Source: Delphinapterus leucas
Lineage: Eukaryota; Chordata; Mammalia; Artiodactyla; Monodontidae
Length of the DNA stretch: 64,000 nt
Assembly (NCBI RefSeq): GCF_002288925.2
Contig: NW_022098001.1
Span: 6,300,256 to 6,364,255, forward strand
Direction of reading: 5' to 3'
The position numbers and the translations under genes were made by a program. The notes beneath the pieces are model-generated. The model saw nothing but the letters and a program-made list of their open reading frames with translations, was not told where the DNA came from and ran no database searches. Below are positions 13,516 to 22,882 of the stretch, piece by piece; within the stretch, counting starts at the first letter, position 1, and each line of letters begins with the position of its first letter.

Positions 13516-13774
13516 TACTCATCTTGTTTTAATCCCACTGCTGAGTGTCCTATAGAATATTAGTTCAGTAATATGTTAAGTAATTATGTATAAAAAGTAT
13601 GGAAGAGGCTGGATTACGTAAAGAAAACCAGGGCTTTTCCAAGTTTTAGTAAGTTATTTTGCATTATGAAACTCTGAAAGGGCCTTGGACCATGTAAATG
13701 AACTCAGAAAATATTCAATTACATCAGTTTATACATGTTGAAAAGAGTTAATGATTTAATTGCATTATACTTAC

Positions 13775-13882
13775 AGTAAAAAAGGAAGTCCCACAAAAGC
13801 GAGTACATATTCCTCGTACAAAACCTTCATGTGCTTGTATCATACGAATACATTTTCGTTTAGTTAAGTTCCAAATTCTAAC
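13775..13882 (-). CDS. DCAF13: DCAF13 coding exon 3
   Basis: Codes for residues 91-126, VRIWNLTKRKCIRMIQAHEG through RFCGTSFFT, ending one WD40 blade (VRIWNL) and starting the next. It has a TCGTAG acceptor and a GTAAGT donor and is 36 codons in phase 0. The family residue after WNLT is usually Q; here it is K, a conservative change. Confidence 0.94.
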
Positions 13883-14457
13883 CTACGATAAAGCATACTA
13901 GGAAATTTCAGTGACTTATAAATTAAAAACGTTCAGGCACAGGAGTACATTCCAAGAAAAATAAATTCAACACTGAAAAGGCTGTAAATCACTCTACCAG
14001 ACAGCTAAACACAAAATCCTCTAGATTAAAATAATGCAATGTCTATGGATAAGAATATCAACAAGCAGAAAACTGAACCTGTTAAATACTCTGTTGATTC
14101 TAGTTTAAAGTGTTTCAAAGCTTTCTTTCTTTGCCAGAGTGGGGGAATTAAGTGTTGAATTGTTAATAACATTCTCTGTGGAAAAAAACTCACAGTTAAA
14201 TATCTGTACTGTAAACATGCCTTATTACTTACTGTCAAATAGCCTTAAGTTATACATTTTAAATATCTTAGGTTTAGATAAGAAACTACTGAAATTACCA
14301 ATTCAAATAGAATTTACTCTTGAGAATTAAAAGAAAACAGAACATAGAAAAATAAAATCAAAACAGTTAAAACCCACAGTAACGCACAACTAAAGGAAGA
14401 ACATTTGTAATATAACTATTTTTAGTTTAAAATATCAACGTTTAGAGTGACACTTGC

Positions 14458-14657
14458 CTCTCCATCACATGCCCCAGAAAGGACAGTAGCCAGACTCTTC
14501 GGATGTTTAGCCAAGCAACTGACTCCGTCTCGGTGACCATCCAGGGAAGCAAGGAACGGTTTCGCAAAAACCCGTTCCAGTTTGGTGGCATTTAAAGCTC
14601 TTACATATTCTCGTGGGACCTCAAAAGGATGTAAGGTAGGATCATAGTTTCTTGGAA
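14458..14657 (-). CDS. DCAF13: DCAF13 coding exon 2
   Basis: Codes for residues 24-90, from VPRNYDPTLHPFEVPREYV to the WD40 entry LSGACDGE. The acceptor is TTATTTCAG. The donor is GAG|GCAAGTG, so this is a GC donor: moving the junction to any nearby GT would break the frame with exon 3. The 200-base length together with exon 1 gives exactly 90 codons. It contains the first WD repeat start (SLDGHRDGVSCLAKHP). Confidence 0.94.
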
Positions 14658-15588
14658 CTGAAATAAGAATGATTCCTCTTAATAAAATAATTCACATTTA
14701 ATATTTCCTGTGGTCTTCCTCAGCTAATCATTCTATTTGTTACTCAAAAAACGTTTATCAGGGACACTGTGCCTAGCACTGTGGAGAATACAAAAGTTGA
14801 AGACCCTTTGTCCAAAACCTTTCCGAAATTACCAGAAAAATCATGGAATTGTCTTCCTTATTTTATGTTTCACAGAGCTCCAATACTTCAATCTTTCCAT
14901 TTTGTTATCTATTAACACTTCCATCCAGAAACTATAAAGAAATAGGAAAATGTTATAAGAAATAAGATCCCTAATAACAAGATCAGTAACTAATAACTTC
15001 CTAACCTCAAGATTCTGTGACCAGCCAGTCATTCACCATTCCTTCATTCAGACATTAATAATGCAACTCCTAGGTACCAGGTGATGTCTAAATACAGGAT
15101 ATAGAACCAAATACAATTATACCACTCTCTGCAAGCTCAGTCTGACGGGAAAGACTGATAGTCACAATAACGAGACAATGTAATAAAAACTCTGATATTA
15201 GTATAAAAATATGTGACAGAAACATAGAAGGAGAGTGCTTAAGTGTGTACAGGATGGGGGGAAATGTGCAGGGGATAAGTTTGGAAAGACTATTGTTCAG
15301 AGAAAGCTTCCCAGAGCTAGGAGAGAAACTGGGTAAGGACTCGTGACACAGGATGCCTCAAAGAGAATGACTGAAATGCACTCAGACTGGCAAGAGTAAA
15401 TGTAAGCTAGTTGTGGGAAAAGTAATCACTGGTGAAACTGAAGAGGAAGATGGGACCAAGTTCAAGGAATAGGGATGATGTCAAGTCCAAATGACACAAC
15501 CTAATTTGCATTTTAGAAGCATTACTGTTTTGTTACTTAACCTGTAAACATTTTGTGAGCAGAGACCATATATTTACTTAGCATTGCT

Positions 15589-15625
<37 letters not shown>

Positions 15626-16389
15626 CTCCACGACTCAATGATAGTGAAATATTGTTCCAGCCTCACCTTCTACGGCTTAACCCCTTACTCAAACTCCGAA
15701 GACATGGCCTTTTTTTATGCCTTAAGTTTATTCCTGCCTTAAGGCATTGCACCTGTTATTCTCTTCGCTTAGAATAGTCTGTTCATACATGGATGGTCCC
15801 TTGTCATTTAGGTATCACGAGTTATAATTCATAAGCAGTCAGCATGTTAATGGGGGAACAAGACACCCAGTAACAGAAAAATAAAGCTCATTAATTTCAT
15901 TTTAGCCATTCCCACACCAAACTTCTCCACAAGTTTTTAAGAGAAAACTGATGGCTTTACGTTTCACCTTTATCTCTTCCCACATCCAGAAGGACGTAAT
16001 TTTAAGGAGTAAATTAGCCAAAAGTTAGAGCAACGGGAAAGGTTTAAAGGTCTGCTCAATTGTTAAATCCTTCAATCCACGAGTTTGGCTCACTCAAGTT
16101 CCACTTTTCTTCAACAGGAACCTGAGAACAATCAGGGAGCAGCAGCTGGAAAGGGGGAGGTGGAATCATTTCCCCATATAACTAACTTTCCCTCTTACCA
16201 CTAGAGAAAGTTATTAGAAAAAGTACTTGAAAACAAGGGTTCTGCTACCCAGTACCAGAACGGCTTTATGCCCTGGCGAAAAGGAACAGGAAAAGAACGA
16301 GAGTGGAACACCAGGCTCCCCTCCAGCTTTATTCGGTGGAAGCCGAGGCCAGATCCAAGCCTGGTGGACTCCCGACTAACTTGTCTCAC
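14658..16389. other. DCAF13 intron 1
   Basis: The first intron, between the promoter exon and exon 2. It holds a (TA)n tract at 15,594-15,623 and otherwise nothing recognised. Confidence 0.7.
15594..15623. repeat. (TA)n microsatellite
   Basis: About 30 bases of alternating TA in DCAF13 intron 1. Confidence 0.95.
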
Positions 16390-16459
16390 CTCTCTGTAAG
16401 TCCAGTTTGGTTTCGCGGACATAGCTGTCCGGGTTCCGGCTCAACATCTTCACCTTCAT
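16390..16459 (-). CDS. DCAF13: DCAF13 coding exon 1
   Basis: Starts at the ATG at 16459 and encodes MKVKMLSRNPDSYVRETKLD followed by LQR, which is the conserved N-terminus of DCAF13. The exon ends in phase 1 at a GTGAGA donor (16389-16384). The start is chosen because it matches the family N-terminus and lies in the CpG-rich promoter. Length is 70 coding bases (23 codons plus one base). The 5' UTR runs upstream towards about 16,560. Confidence 0.95.
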
Positions 16460-16979
16460 CTTGCTCCTAGCTCTTCCCGACTCCACGACCCTTTCCCTTC
16501 AGGTTGCTGTTGCCGCCGCCTCCTCCTCCACGAACACACACCACTTCCGCTTCTTCTAGACTACTTCCTGTCACGTGACTTCCATGGAGCGGAAACCGGG
16601 CTTCGCTGGGCCCTGCGGTGCTCCGTAGTTTTGCGGACAAAGGTTGGCTGGGGGCGGTGTTTCAGTGGTGTTCTCCCATCCACGCCCTTCGGCCTAAGCC
16701 AGCCGCCGAGGTGGGCGAGGCGGGGCGGGGACTTGGCGGAGGCGCCCCGCCCCCTTCTCACTCTCCTCCGGGTAGGCGTGGCGTGCGGCAGCGCGCTTCT
16801 CCTGTACCCCTGGCTCCTGGGTCTCTAGGCTTCATCCCGCACCCAGGCGTGTGACTCCACGCGCGGGTCCCGGAAGTGGGCTCGTGCCCTGCGGTTTCTG
16901 CTCCAGCGTGGCGACCGTCGCCACGGTGGCGGCCACTGCATCTCGTCCCACTTCCACGGCATCACCGGGCCCTGAGCCC
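16460..16979. promoter_or_regulatory. Bidirectional CpG-island promoter of DCAF13 and SLC25A32
   Basis: The 520 bp between the two divergent start codons is GC- and CpG-rich, and the CpG-dense zone runs on to about 17,240. There is no TATA box. Visible sites include an E-box TCACGTGA at 16571-16578 (USF/TFE3/TFEB-type), ETS-type ACTTCC/CTTCCT cores at about 16542-16582, an ETS-type CCGGAAGTG at 16869-16877, and GC boxes (GGCGGGGCGGGG near 16719-16730, CCCCGCCCCC near 16745-16754). This is the usual layout of a housekeeping bidirectional promoter. Factor binding is inferred from motif form only. Confidence 0.8.
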
Positions 16980-17133
16980 ATGACGGCCCAGGGCCAGTCG
17001 GCGTCCGGGTCGTCGGCGTGGAGCACAGTATTCCGCCACGTCCGGTACGAGAATCTGGTGGCGGGCGTGAGCGGCGGGGTCCTTTCCAACCTCGCGCTGC
17101 ACCCGCTGGATCTCGTGAAGATCCGCTTCGCCG
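16980..17133 (+). CDS. SLC25A32: SLC25A32 coding exon 1
   Basis: The ATG at 16980 starts [20 protein letters not shown], followed by [20 protein letters not shown] and [11 protein letters not shown]. It contains the first transmembrane helix and the first carrier signature P-L-D-L-V-K. The exon ends after one base of codon 52 at a GTAAGA donor. The start agrees with the family N-terminus. The frame stays open without an ATG upstream to a TAG at 16773. Confidence 0.95.
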
Positions 17134-17502
17134 GTAAGAAACCGCTCAGACCCTGGGCTTCTCCTTGCTGTCACCCCGAACTGAGTGATAAAAGACGCAG
17201 TCGGAGGCATTGGCCTCTCCTGCCTCTTCCATACGGCAGGTGAGGCGAGCGTTGAAGAAGATGCTGTTTGTCCGGGCTCGCCTGGGGCCAGATTTGAGGG
17301 AGGGGAGTTTGGTAAAGTGGTCTGGCAAACGTCGTCCCCTTTCCCTAATACTGAGGGATGAGGAACATGGATATAAAAGTCTGAGAAAAGTTCTCATTGG
17401 TATAGAACGTGGGACTCAAATCCTGATTTATAAAATAAGAAAGGGTTTATCACATTTTAGGGCTTAACCCTCACAGGTGTAAATCATTCACCCTTGGAGG
17501 TA

Positions 17503-17708
17503 CAGGTTTCTCCCGCTTTTCGAAAGTTCGCTTTACAGCATCAAGCCGCCATAACTTTGAACTGTGTCTGTGAGCATCTGTGCTTTATCTGGATTTATGT
17601 TGTGCATCCATTAGCAAGGTGTGTGTTACGGTAATTGCTTCTTCGCCTTATGCAGTTTTGGCTTATTAAAGCTTTCATGCTTTACTTTCGCATAGCCAGG
17701 GAAACCTG
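17503..17708. mobile_element. Small Tc1/mariner-type (Tigger-like) non-autonomous DNA transposon
   Basis: About 206 bp with inverted ends CAGGTTTCTCCCGCTTTT / ...GGGAAACCTG, flanked by TA on both sides (17501-17502 and 17709-17710). CAG...CTG ends with a TA duplication fit the pogo/Tigger group. It lies 370 bp into SLC25A32 intron 1. Confidence 0.75.
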
Positions 17709-18103
17709 TACTTTGAAAGCTAAAGATAGTCACGTGTTTGGCCTCAGGGCTGAGAGGGAAAATGCAAGTGCTTGGAGTGGGGAGTAATCCTTAGCAGAGG
17801 GTTAGGAATGAGGTTGGGATAGAATTCTCTTGAAAGTTTGGTTTTGGTGTTTACAGTGTCCTGTGAAGGAATGTCCTGTGAAGGAATAAGTAGCTAGAAT
17901 TCAAATAGTATTGTTCTTTATTTAGCTTTACTGAATTAATTTCATTGAGTTAAGTGAATTAAGTATATTGCAATTAACAAAGTACTTTAACAGATAAACT
18001 CAACGCTAAATTCTGGAAAAGATAGCTTCAAAGAAGGCCTTTGATAACTTTATTTGGAAAGTATTTTCTGTCATTTCTGTTCTCTTATTACTACTACTAA
18101 AAG

Positions 18104-18966
18104 TGGGGTCCGGCTGCTCGCCATTCAAAAGCCAATAAAGAGGCAAAGTTGGTGGAAGGGAAAGTTTGCTTTATTTCAGAGGCAGGCATCTGGGGACGGG
18201 AGGGCCGCTTGTGTCCAAAGGCTGATTCCCACACCCCCTTCCCGGACAGTCAGTGGGTAAGACCTTTTATAGGCGGAGGGAGGGAGTTACATGTAGAAAC
18301 AACACAGGCAGCTCTGACAGTCATCTTGAAATTGGTCATGCAGCATAATCTTGATTGTTTTAAGGACAGTTAGTCTTCAGTTCCAGGGTCGGTTTGTTCC
18401 CATTTCTTTGAGGCCAGTTCTTGGAATCGTGGCAGCTTATGTCATGGCTAATCTAGTCATCATGTAGTTAACTTCTTCCACCTGGCGAGCATTTCAGTAT
18501 CTACAAAACAGCTCAAAGGGTATGGCTCAGAATATTATCTACAGCCCTTGAAGAGGAACTAAAGGTCCTTGACTTTGCTGAATGAGTAAATTATTATTAT
18601 TTGGTCCTGTTTGACCATTTTCCTTTGCTTCCGTATTTTCTCAGTTCTCTAATTAAACTTACTCTTTTTTTGTTTGTTTGTTTTCCGGTACGCGGGCCTC
18701 TCACTGTCGTGGCCTCTCCCGTTGCGGAGCACAGGCTCCAGACGCGCAGGCTCAGCGGCCATGGCTCACGGGCCCAGCTGTTCCGTGGCATGTGGGATCT
18801 TCCCGGACCGGGGCATGAACCCGTGTCCCCTGCATCGGCAGGCGGACTCTCAACCACTGTACCACCAGGGAAGCCCTAAACTTATTCTCTGACCAAAGTT
18901 TTTCTACAGGCAAAAGGCAGGCGGAGGATGTGGGGGGAAAGGACCATAGGGTCCTGCTCTATTTCA
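18104..18966 (-). mobile_element. Solo LTR candidate of an old endogenous retrovirus
   Basis: A repeat with TG...CA ends in minus orientation (TGAAATAGAGC at 18966, CCGGACCCCA at 18104), an AATAAA signal at 18170-18175 on the minus strand, and the general layout of an artiodactyl ERV LTR. It is interrupted by a SINE. No clear 4-6 base target duplication is seen and no internal retroviral genes are adjacent. Confidence 0.6.
18662..18876 (-). mobile_element. CHR-type SINE nested in LTR
   Basis: A minus-strand SINE with the duplication TAAACTTA at 18654-18661 and 18877-18884, inserted in the LTR-like repeat at 18104-18966. Confidence 0.93.
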
Positions 18967-19258
18967 TTACTACAAGTTAATTTCTACCATGAGAATTAGA
19001 TCAGAAGTCGATTATCTTAAAGAGTTAGGTAATTGTATTCTGTTCACCTGGTGTATATTGGTCTTTTAACATTTGTAGACTGCTGTATGGGATACAGAAG
19101 CACCTAAAGTTCTTGCCCTCAGGAAACTTAAATTCTAATAGTAGGTTTGAGACTTAGTCAAATAAAAAGTAATTGTAGACAACATAAAATTAAGGACAAA
19201 ATGGAATAAATCCAAATACGAAAACATGAGTAGAGATAGACTGTTAAGAAAAGTGTAG

Positions 19259-19469
19259 GGCTTCCCTGGTGGCGCAGTGGTTGAGAGTCTGCCTGCCGAT
19301 GCAGGGGACGCGGGTTCGTGCCTGGTCTGGGAAGATCCCACATGCCGTGGAGCGACTGGGCCCGTGAGCCATGGCCGTTGAGTCTGTGCGTCCGGAGCCT
19401 GTGCTCCGCAACGGGAGAGGCCACAACAGTAAGAGGCCCGCATACTGCAAAAAAAAAAAAAAAAAAAAA
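19259..19469 (+). mobile_element. CHR-type SINE
   Basis: A plus-strand SINE with the duplication AAGAAAAGTGTAG at 19246-19258 and 19470-19482 and an A tail. It lies in SLC25A32 intron 1. Confidence 0.95.
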
Positions 19470-19534
19470 AAGAAAAGTGTAGATTGGTGATGACCACAGA
19501 TATATATGTGTATCTGTAAATGTTCCATTAGATC

Positions 19535-19820
19535 CTTTATTTTAATTATAAATTTATTTATTTATTTATTTTTGGGTGTGTTGGGTCTTCGTTTCTGTGC
19601 GAGGGCTTTCTCTACTTGCGGCGAGCGGGGACCACTCTTCATCGCGGTGCGCGGGCCTCTCACTGTCGCAGCCTCTCTTGTTGTGGAGCACAGGCTCAGT
19701 AGTTGTGGCTCACAAGCCTAGTTGCTCCGCGGCATGTGGGGTCTTCCCAGACCAGGGCTCGAATCCGTGTCCCCTGCATTGGCAGGCAGATTCTCAACCG
19801 CTGTGCCACCAGGGAAGCCC
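19535..19820 (-). mobile_element. CHR-type SINE, long form
   Basis: A minus-strand SINE with the duplication TCCATTAGATC/TCCGTTAGATC at 19524-19534 and 19821-19831. The tail is a (TTTA)n run. Confidence 0.93.
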
Positions 19821-20039
19821 TCCGTTAGATCTTGAGGTTCCCCAGAGAAGGACTAAAATTTTTGACAGCTGGAGAGGAGGCAAGAAGCCATTGAAAATCA
19901 GTGGAAATTATGGAGTGTTCTCCCTAGAAGAAAACCCACAGAGGCCTATAATTTCCATAGTTTACCATGCACACACAAATAATAATTATGACAACAGGGA
20001 ACATTCATTGAGCATTTACTTGCAGCAAGAGCAATGAAC

Positions 20040-20200
20040 TAAGAACCTTACTTGCATTATATCATTTACTACTCTGAACAACCCTGTGAATTTATTATCC
20101 CCATTATACAGGTGAGAATAATCGAAGCTGACTAACTTGCCCAAGTCACAAGTTTGTAAAGATAGATCTGAATTTGAATCCAGGCAGGCTAACTCAAGTA
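20040..20200 (+). repeat. MIR
   Basis: MIR pattern: ATATCATTTACTACTCTGAA CAACCCTGTGAATTTATTATCC ... AACTTGCCCAAGTCAC ... GAATTTGAATCCAGGCAG. Confidence 0.72.
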
Positions 20201-21375
20201 CCCTCTGGCACTTAACGACTTACCCCAGTACCTCTAGGAATTCCTGGTATACTGTGGCTTGAACATGAAGGCAGGAATTCTGGACTTGGCTGCAGGTGCA
20301 GACCTATATGACTTGGTATTTCTCTTCTGCAGCATTTTATGTAAGAGTAGAAGAGGTGATGGTTGAGGTGATCATTGAGGAATAGTGTGGTTGGCCTGAT
20401 GAGTTTAAGACAGTGCTGTGAAGCAAACTGTGCCTGAGAAAAGGGAATTCTTGCTACCTGAGAATATTGGTAGTCTTGGTGAAATGGTAAGAGTATTAGG
20501 AGACCAGTAGGGCTGACGTGATTGAGATAGGATTGGGGGACAAATTTAAAGATCTAGGAGTTGAAGCAGAACTTTGTAATAACAAGCCCATAGTGTGGCT
20601 GTGAAATGGTGATAAGAAAGAAGAAAACTTAGGAAGATGAATAACTGAAATCAAAATAGTTGCCTGGCCACCAGCATTAGTACTAGAGTTTTTATGCTTT
20701 CATAAAATTAAGCCCTTATAATAAAATTATAATACCTAGTGATGGGGGTGTTAGTCTTGACCATTAAACCAAACCTGCAATATTTCAATGAGTTCAGGTA
20801 CAGATTGGAACTCAGAGGTGTCCAGAGTAGTCAAAGAATTAGAAATCATTTCATACGAGAAATGACTGGAGGAACTAGTTTAACTTAGGGGGTGGGAGGG
20901 ACTTAAGGTATTTAGAGAACTGCCATGTGGGAAAGGGAGCTGCCTTATTGAAGGTGATCTGAAGGTCAGACAGAGGTTGGGTGGAAATTACAGGGAAGCA
21001 GATTTTGGCCTGGCAAAGTGCTGGTGCTCAGAAGTGAAACTGGCAATGACGGGCAGTGGTTCAGCAGTTGGATGACAGGTTAGAAAATATTCTTGTGTTG
21101 GGTGGAAAGGTCACTTGAGGTGATTATTGAGGCCCCTTATAACTTCAAGACTTAAAGTATTCAAGATGACACTTTAAGTCATCAAGATTGATGAGAGGGA
21201 GCCCCAACAAAGAATGTGAGTGAGGTATAAAAATAGTAATTTTCTAAAATAACCTGAAATCCTAATCTGTAGGTTAATCAAGGAACCAAAATGTAGAGCC
21301 TGTAACAAGAATAGCATACAGTCAAGTTTTGTATGTATGTGGTATTGCAAGACCCAGTAGCATAAATAAAGTAAT

Positions 21376-21600
21376 ACTTACCGAATGTTTGCTATGTGCC
21401 AGGCATGCTTTTAGGAGCTTTATATGTATTAACTCACTTAATTCTCTGTAACTTTTAAAGTCAGGTTCTGTTATTTTTCCCATTTTGTGGATGAAAAAAC
21501 TCAGGCACAGAGTAATCTAGTAACTTACTCAGGATCACACAGTAAGTGTTGGAATTGGGGTTCAAACCCAGGAAGTCTGATTTCATAGCATATGCTGTTA
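21376..21600 (+). repeat. MIR
   Basis: Well kept MIR: TGCTATGTGCCAGGCATGC ... TTAACTCACTTAATTC ... AACTTACTCAGGATCACACA ... GGTTCAAACCCAGGAAGTCT. Confidence 0.8.
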
Positions 21601-22882
21601 GACTGAAACCATAAGTGGGTAGTTTGGTATAACTAAAGGGTAAAATGCTAAAGGTTGAAATGAAAATTATTCCAGAAAGTTAAGCTTCTGGATTGACACA
21701 TCTTTTATGCCATGTAAAAATGGAAGCCAGGTCTGGATGTTAGGAATGAGATCAGGACTAGAGATATAGAAACCATAGCGCAGGGATAGAAATTGAAGCT
21801 ACTTAAAGATTGAGAGACTACCCCTGTTGAGTGGAAAGACTGCCTAAAAAATCAGCATTTAAAGGATGGGCAGAAGAGAAGGAGGCTGCAAAGGAAATTT
21901 AGTGGCCAAAGAAGTAAGAGGAAAATCAGGAGAGAGTGAAACTAGCCCAAAGAAGTGTGTTTTAGGAGGTAATCGATGTCAGGTGCTGCTCAAGGGTTAA
22001 ATAGAGAGGAATCCCAAAGTGCACTTGGAGGTCTTTAACCTGCAGTAGCAGGTGGAGGCCCAAACCAGCTTGCAGTGGATTGAGAAGCAATGGAGGTGAG
22101 AAAGCCCATGCTGAGATTGTAGTTATCTCTTCCAGAAGCTTAACTGACATGGAGGCACTGGGATCTGAGAGGAGACACTCAGGAGATACTTTAGTGTTTA
22201 CATTTTGATGTGAAAAAACTAAAAGTGAGAAAGAGATTGGAGATGGAGACAGGAAGATAATGAGTGAGAATTCTAAGGGGTTCTAAGCAGAATCTAGAGC
22301 AGTCTCTTTCAAACTTTTTTGGCCACAACGCTCAGTAGGAAATAAATTTTATCTTTGCTATCTGGTGCGAGCACGCATGTACACATATTACTGAAACAAG
22401 TTTCTTACGGTAATAGTTATCCTTACTACTTGTGATGTCATTTATATTGTCTTCTATTCCAGTCTGTTGTTGGTGCGGGTCTTTTGTTGTTTTGGTTTGG
22501 GGGTTTTTTTGTTTTGTTTTAATGATCTCCTCAATCAATTTCTTGACCCATCTGCAGGCTTCAAAATGCCGACATAGAGTACAGGTAGAGGGGATTGGTT
22601 TTACCAACTCTTCAGCGTAACAGAGGAAAGGAGGGGTAAAACTAATACCCAACAAATGAAACAGGTTGTAATAGGGTAGTAAAAATTAGTGTCCCCTGTC
22701 TTGGCTCCCTCCTGCACAGCAAACTTTTCTATCTTCCAATTGTGTCTGTTGACATCTTTTAGTACTATTGTAGGCCATTGTAACAGTTATGCAGGAGGTA
22801 TTTAGATGCACCTACTAAATCTTCGGTGGCAAGTGTTTTTAAGACAATTATGAGGCCATTTAGGCCAAAGGTATTCACTGTC

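Larger units (their letters stand above)
2494..16459 (-). other. DCAF13: DCAF13 gene span (coding exons 1-7; 3' part outside window)
   Basis: Seven exons on the minus strand join in frame into the first 261 codons of DCAF13 (WDSOF1, yeast Sof1 homologue). The family member is a nucleolar WD40 protein of the small-subunit processome, needed for 18S rRNA maturation, and is also reported as a substrate receptor for CUL4-DDB1 ubiquitin ligase. The encoded sequence follows the mammalian protein closely as I remember it, with only scattered substitutions and no stop or frameshift. Human DCAF13 is about 445 residues, so the last WD repeats and the Sof1-like C-terminal domain must lie left of position 1. 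Its start codon lies 520 bp from the SLC25A32 start in divergent orientation. Introns run from about 1.5 to 3.7 kb and contain SINE, MIR, hAT and L1 fragments. Confidence 0.95.
19832..22882. other. SLC25A32 intron 1, sparse ancient repeats
   Basis: Two MIR copies (20,040-20,200 and 21,376-21,600) and otherwise sequence with no gene or repeat I can name. Confidence 0.6.

Noticed and set aside
18091..18976. A target-site duplication for the LTR-like repeat
   Set aside because: ACTAAAAG on the left and ACTACAAG on the right look alike, but the right copy does not start directly after the CA end, so I did not claim it.
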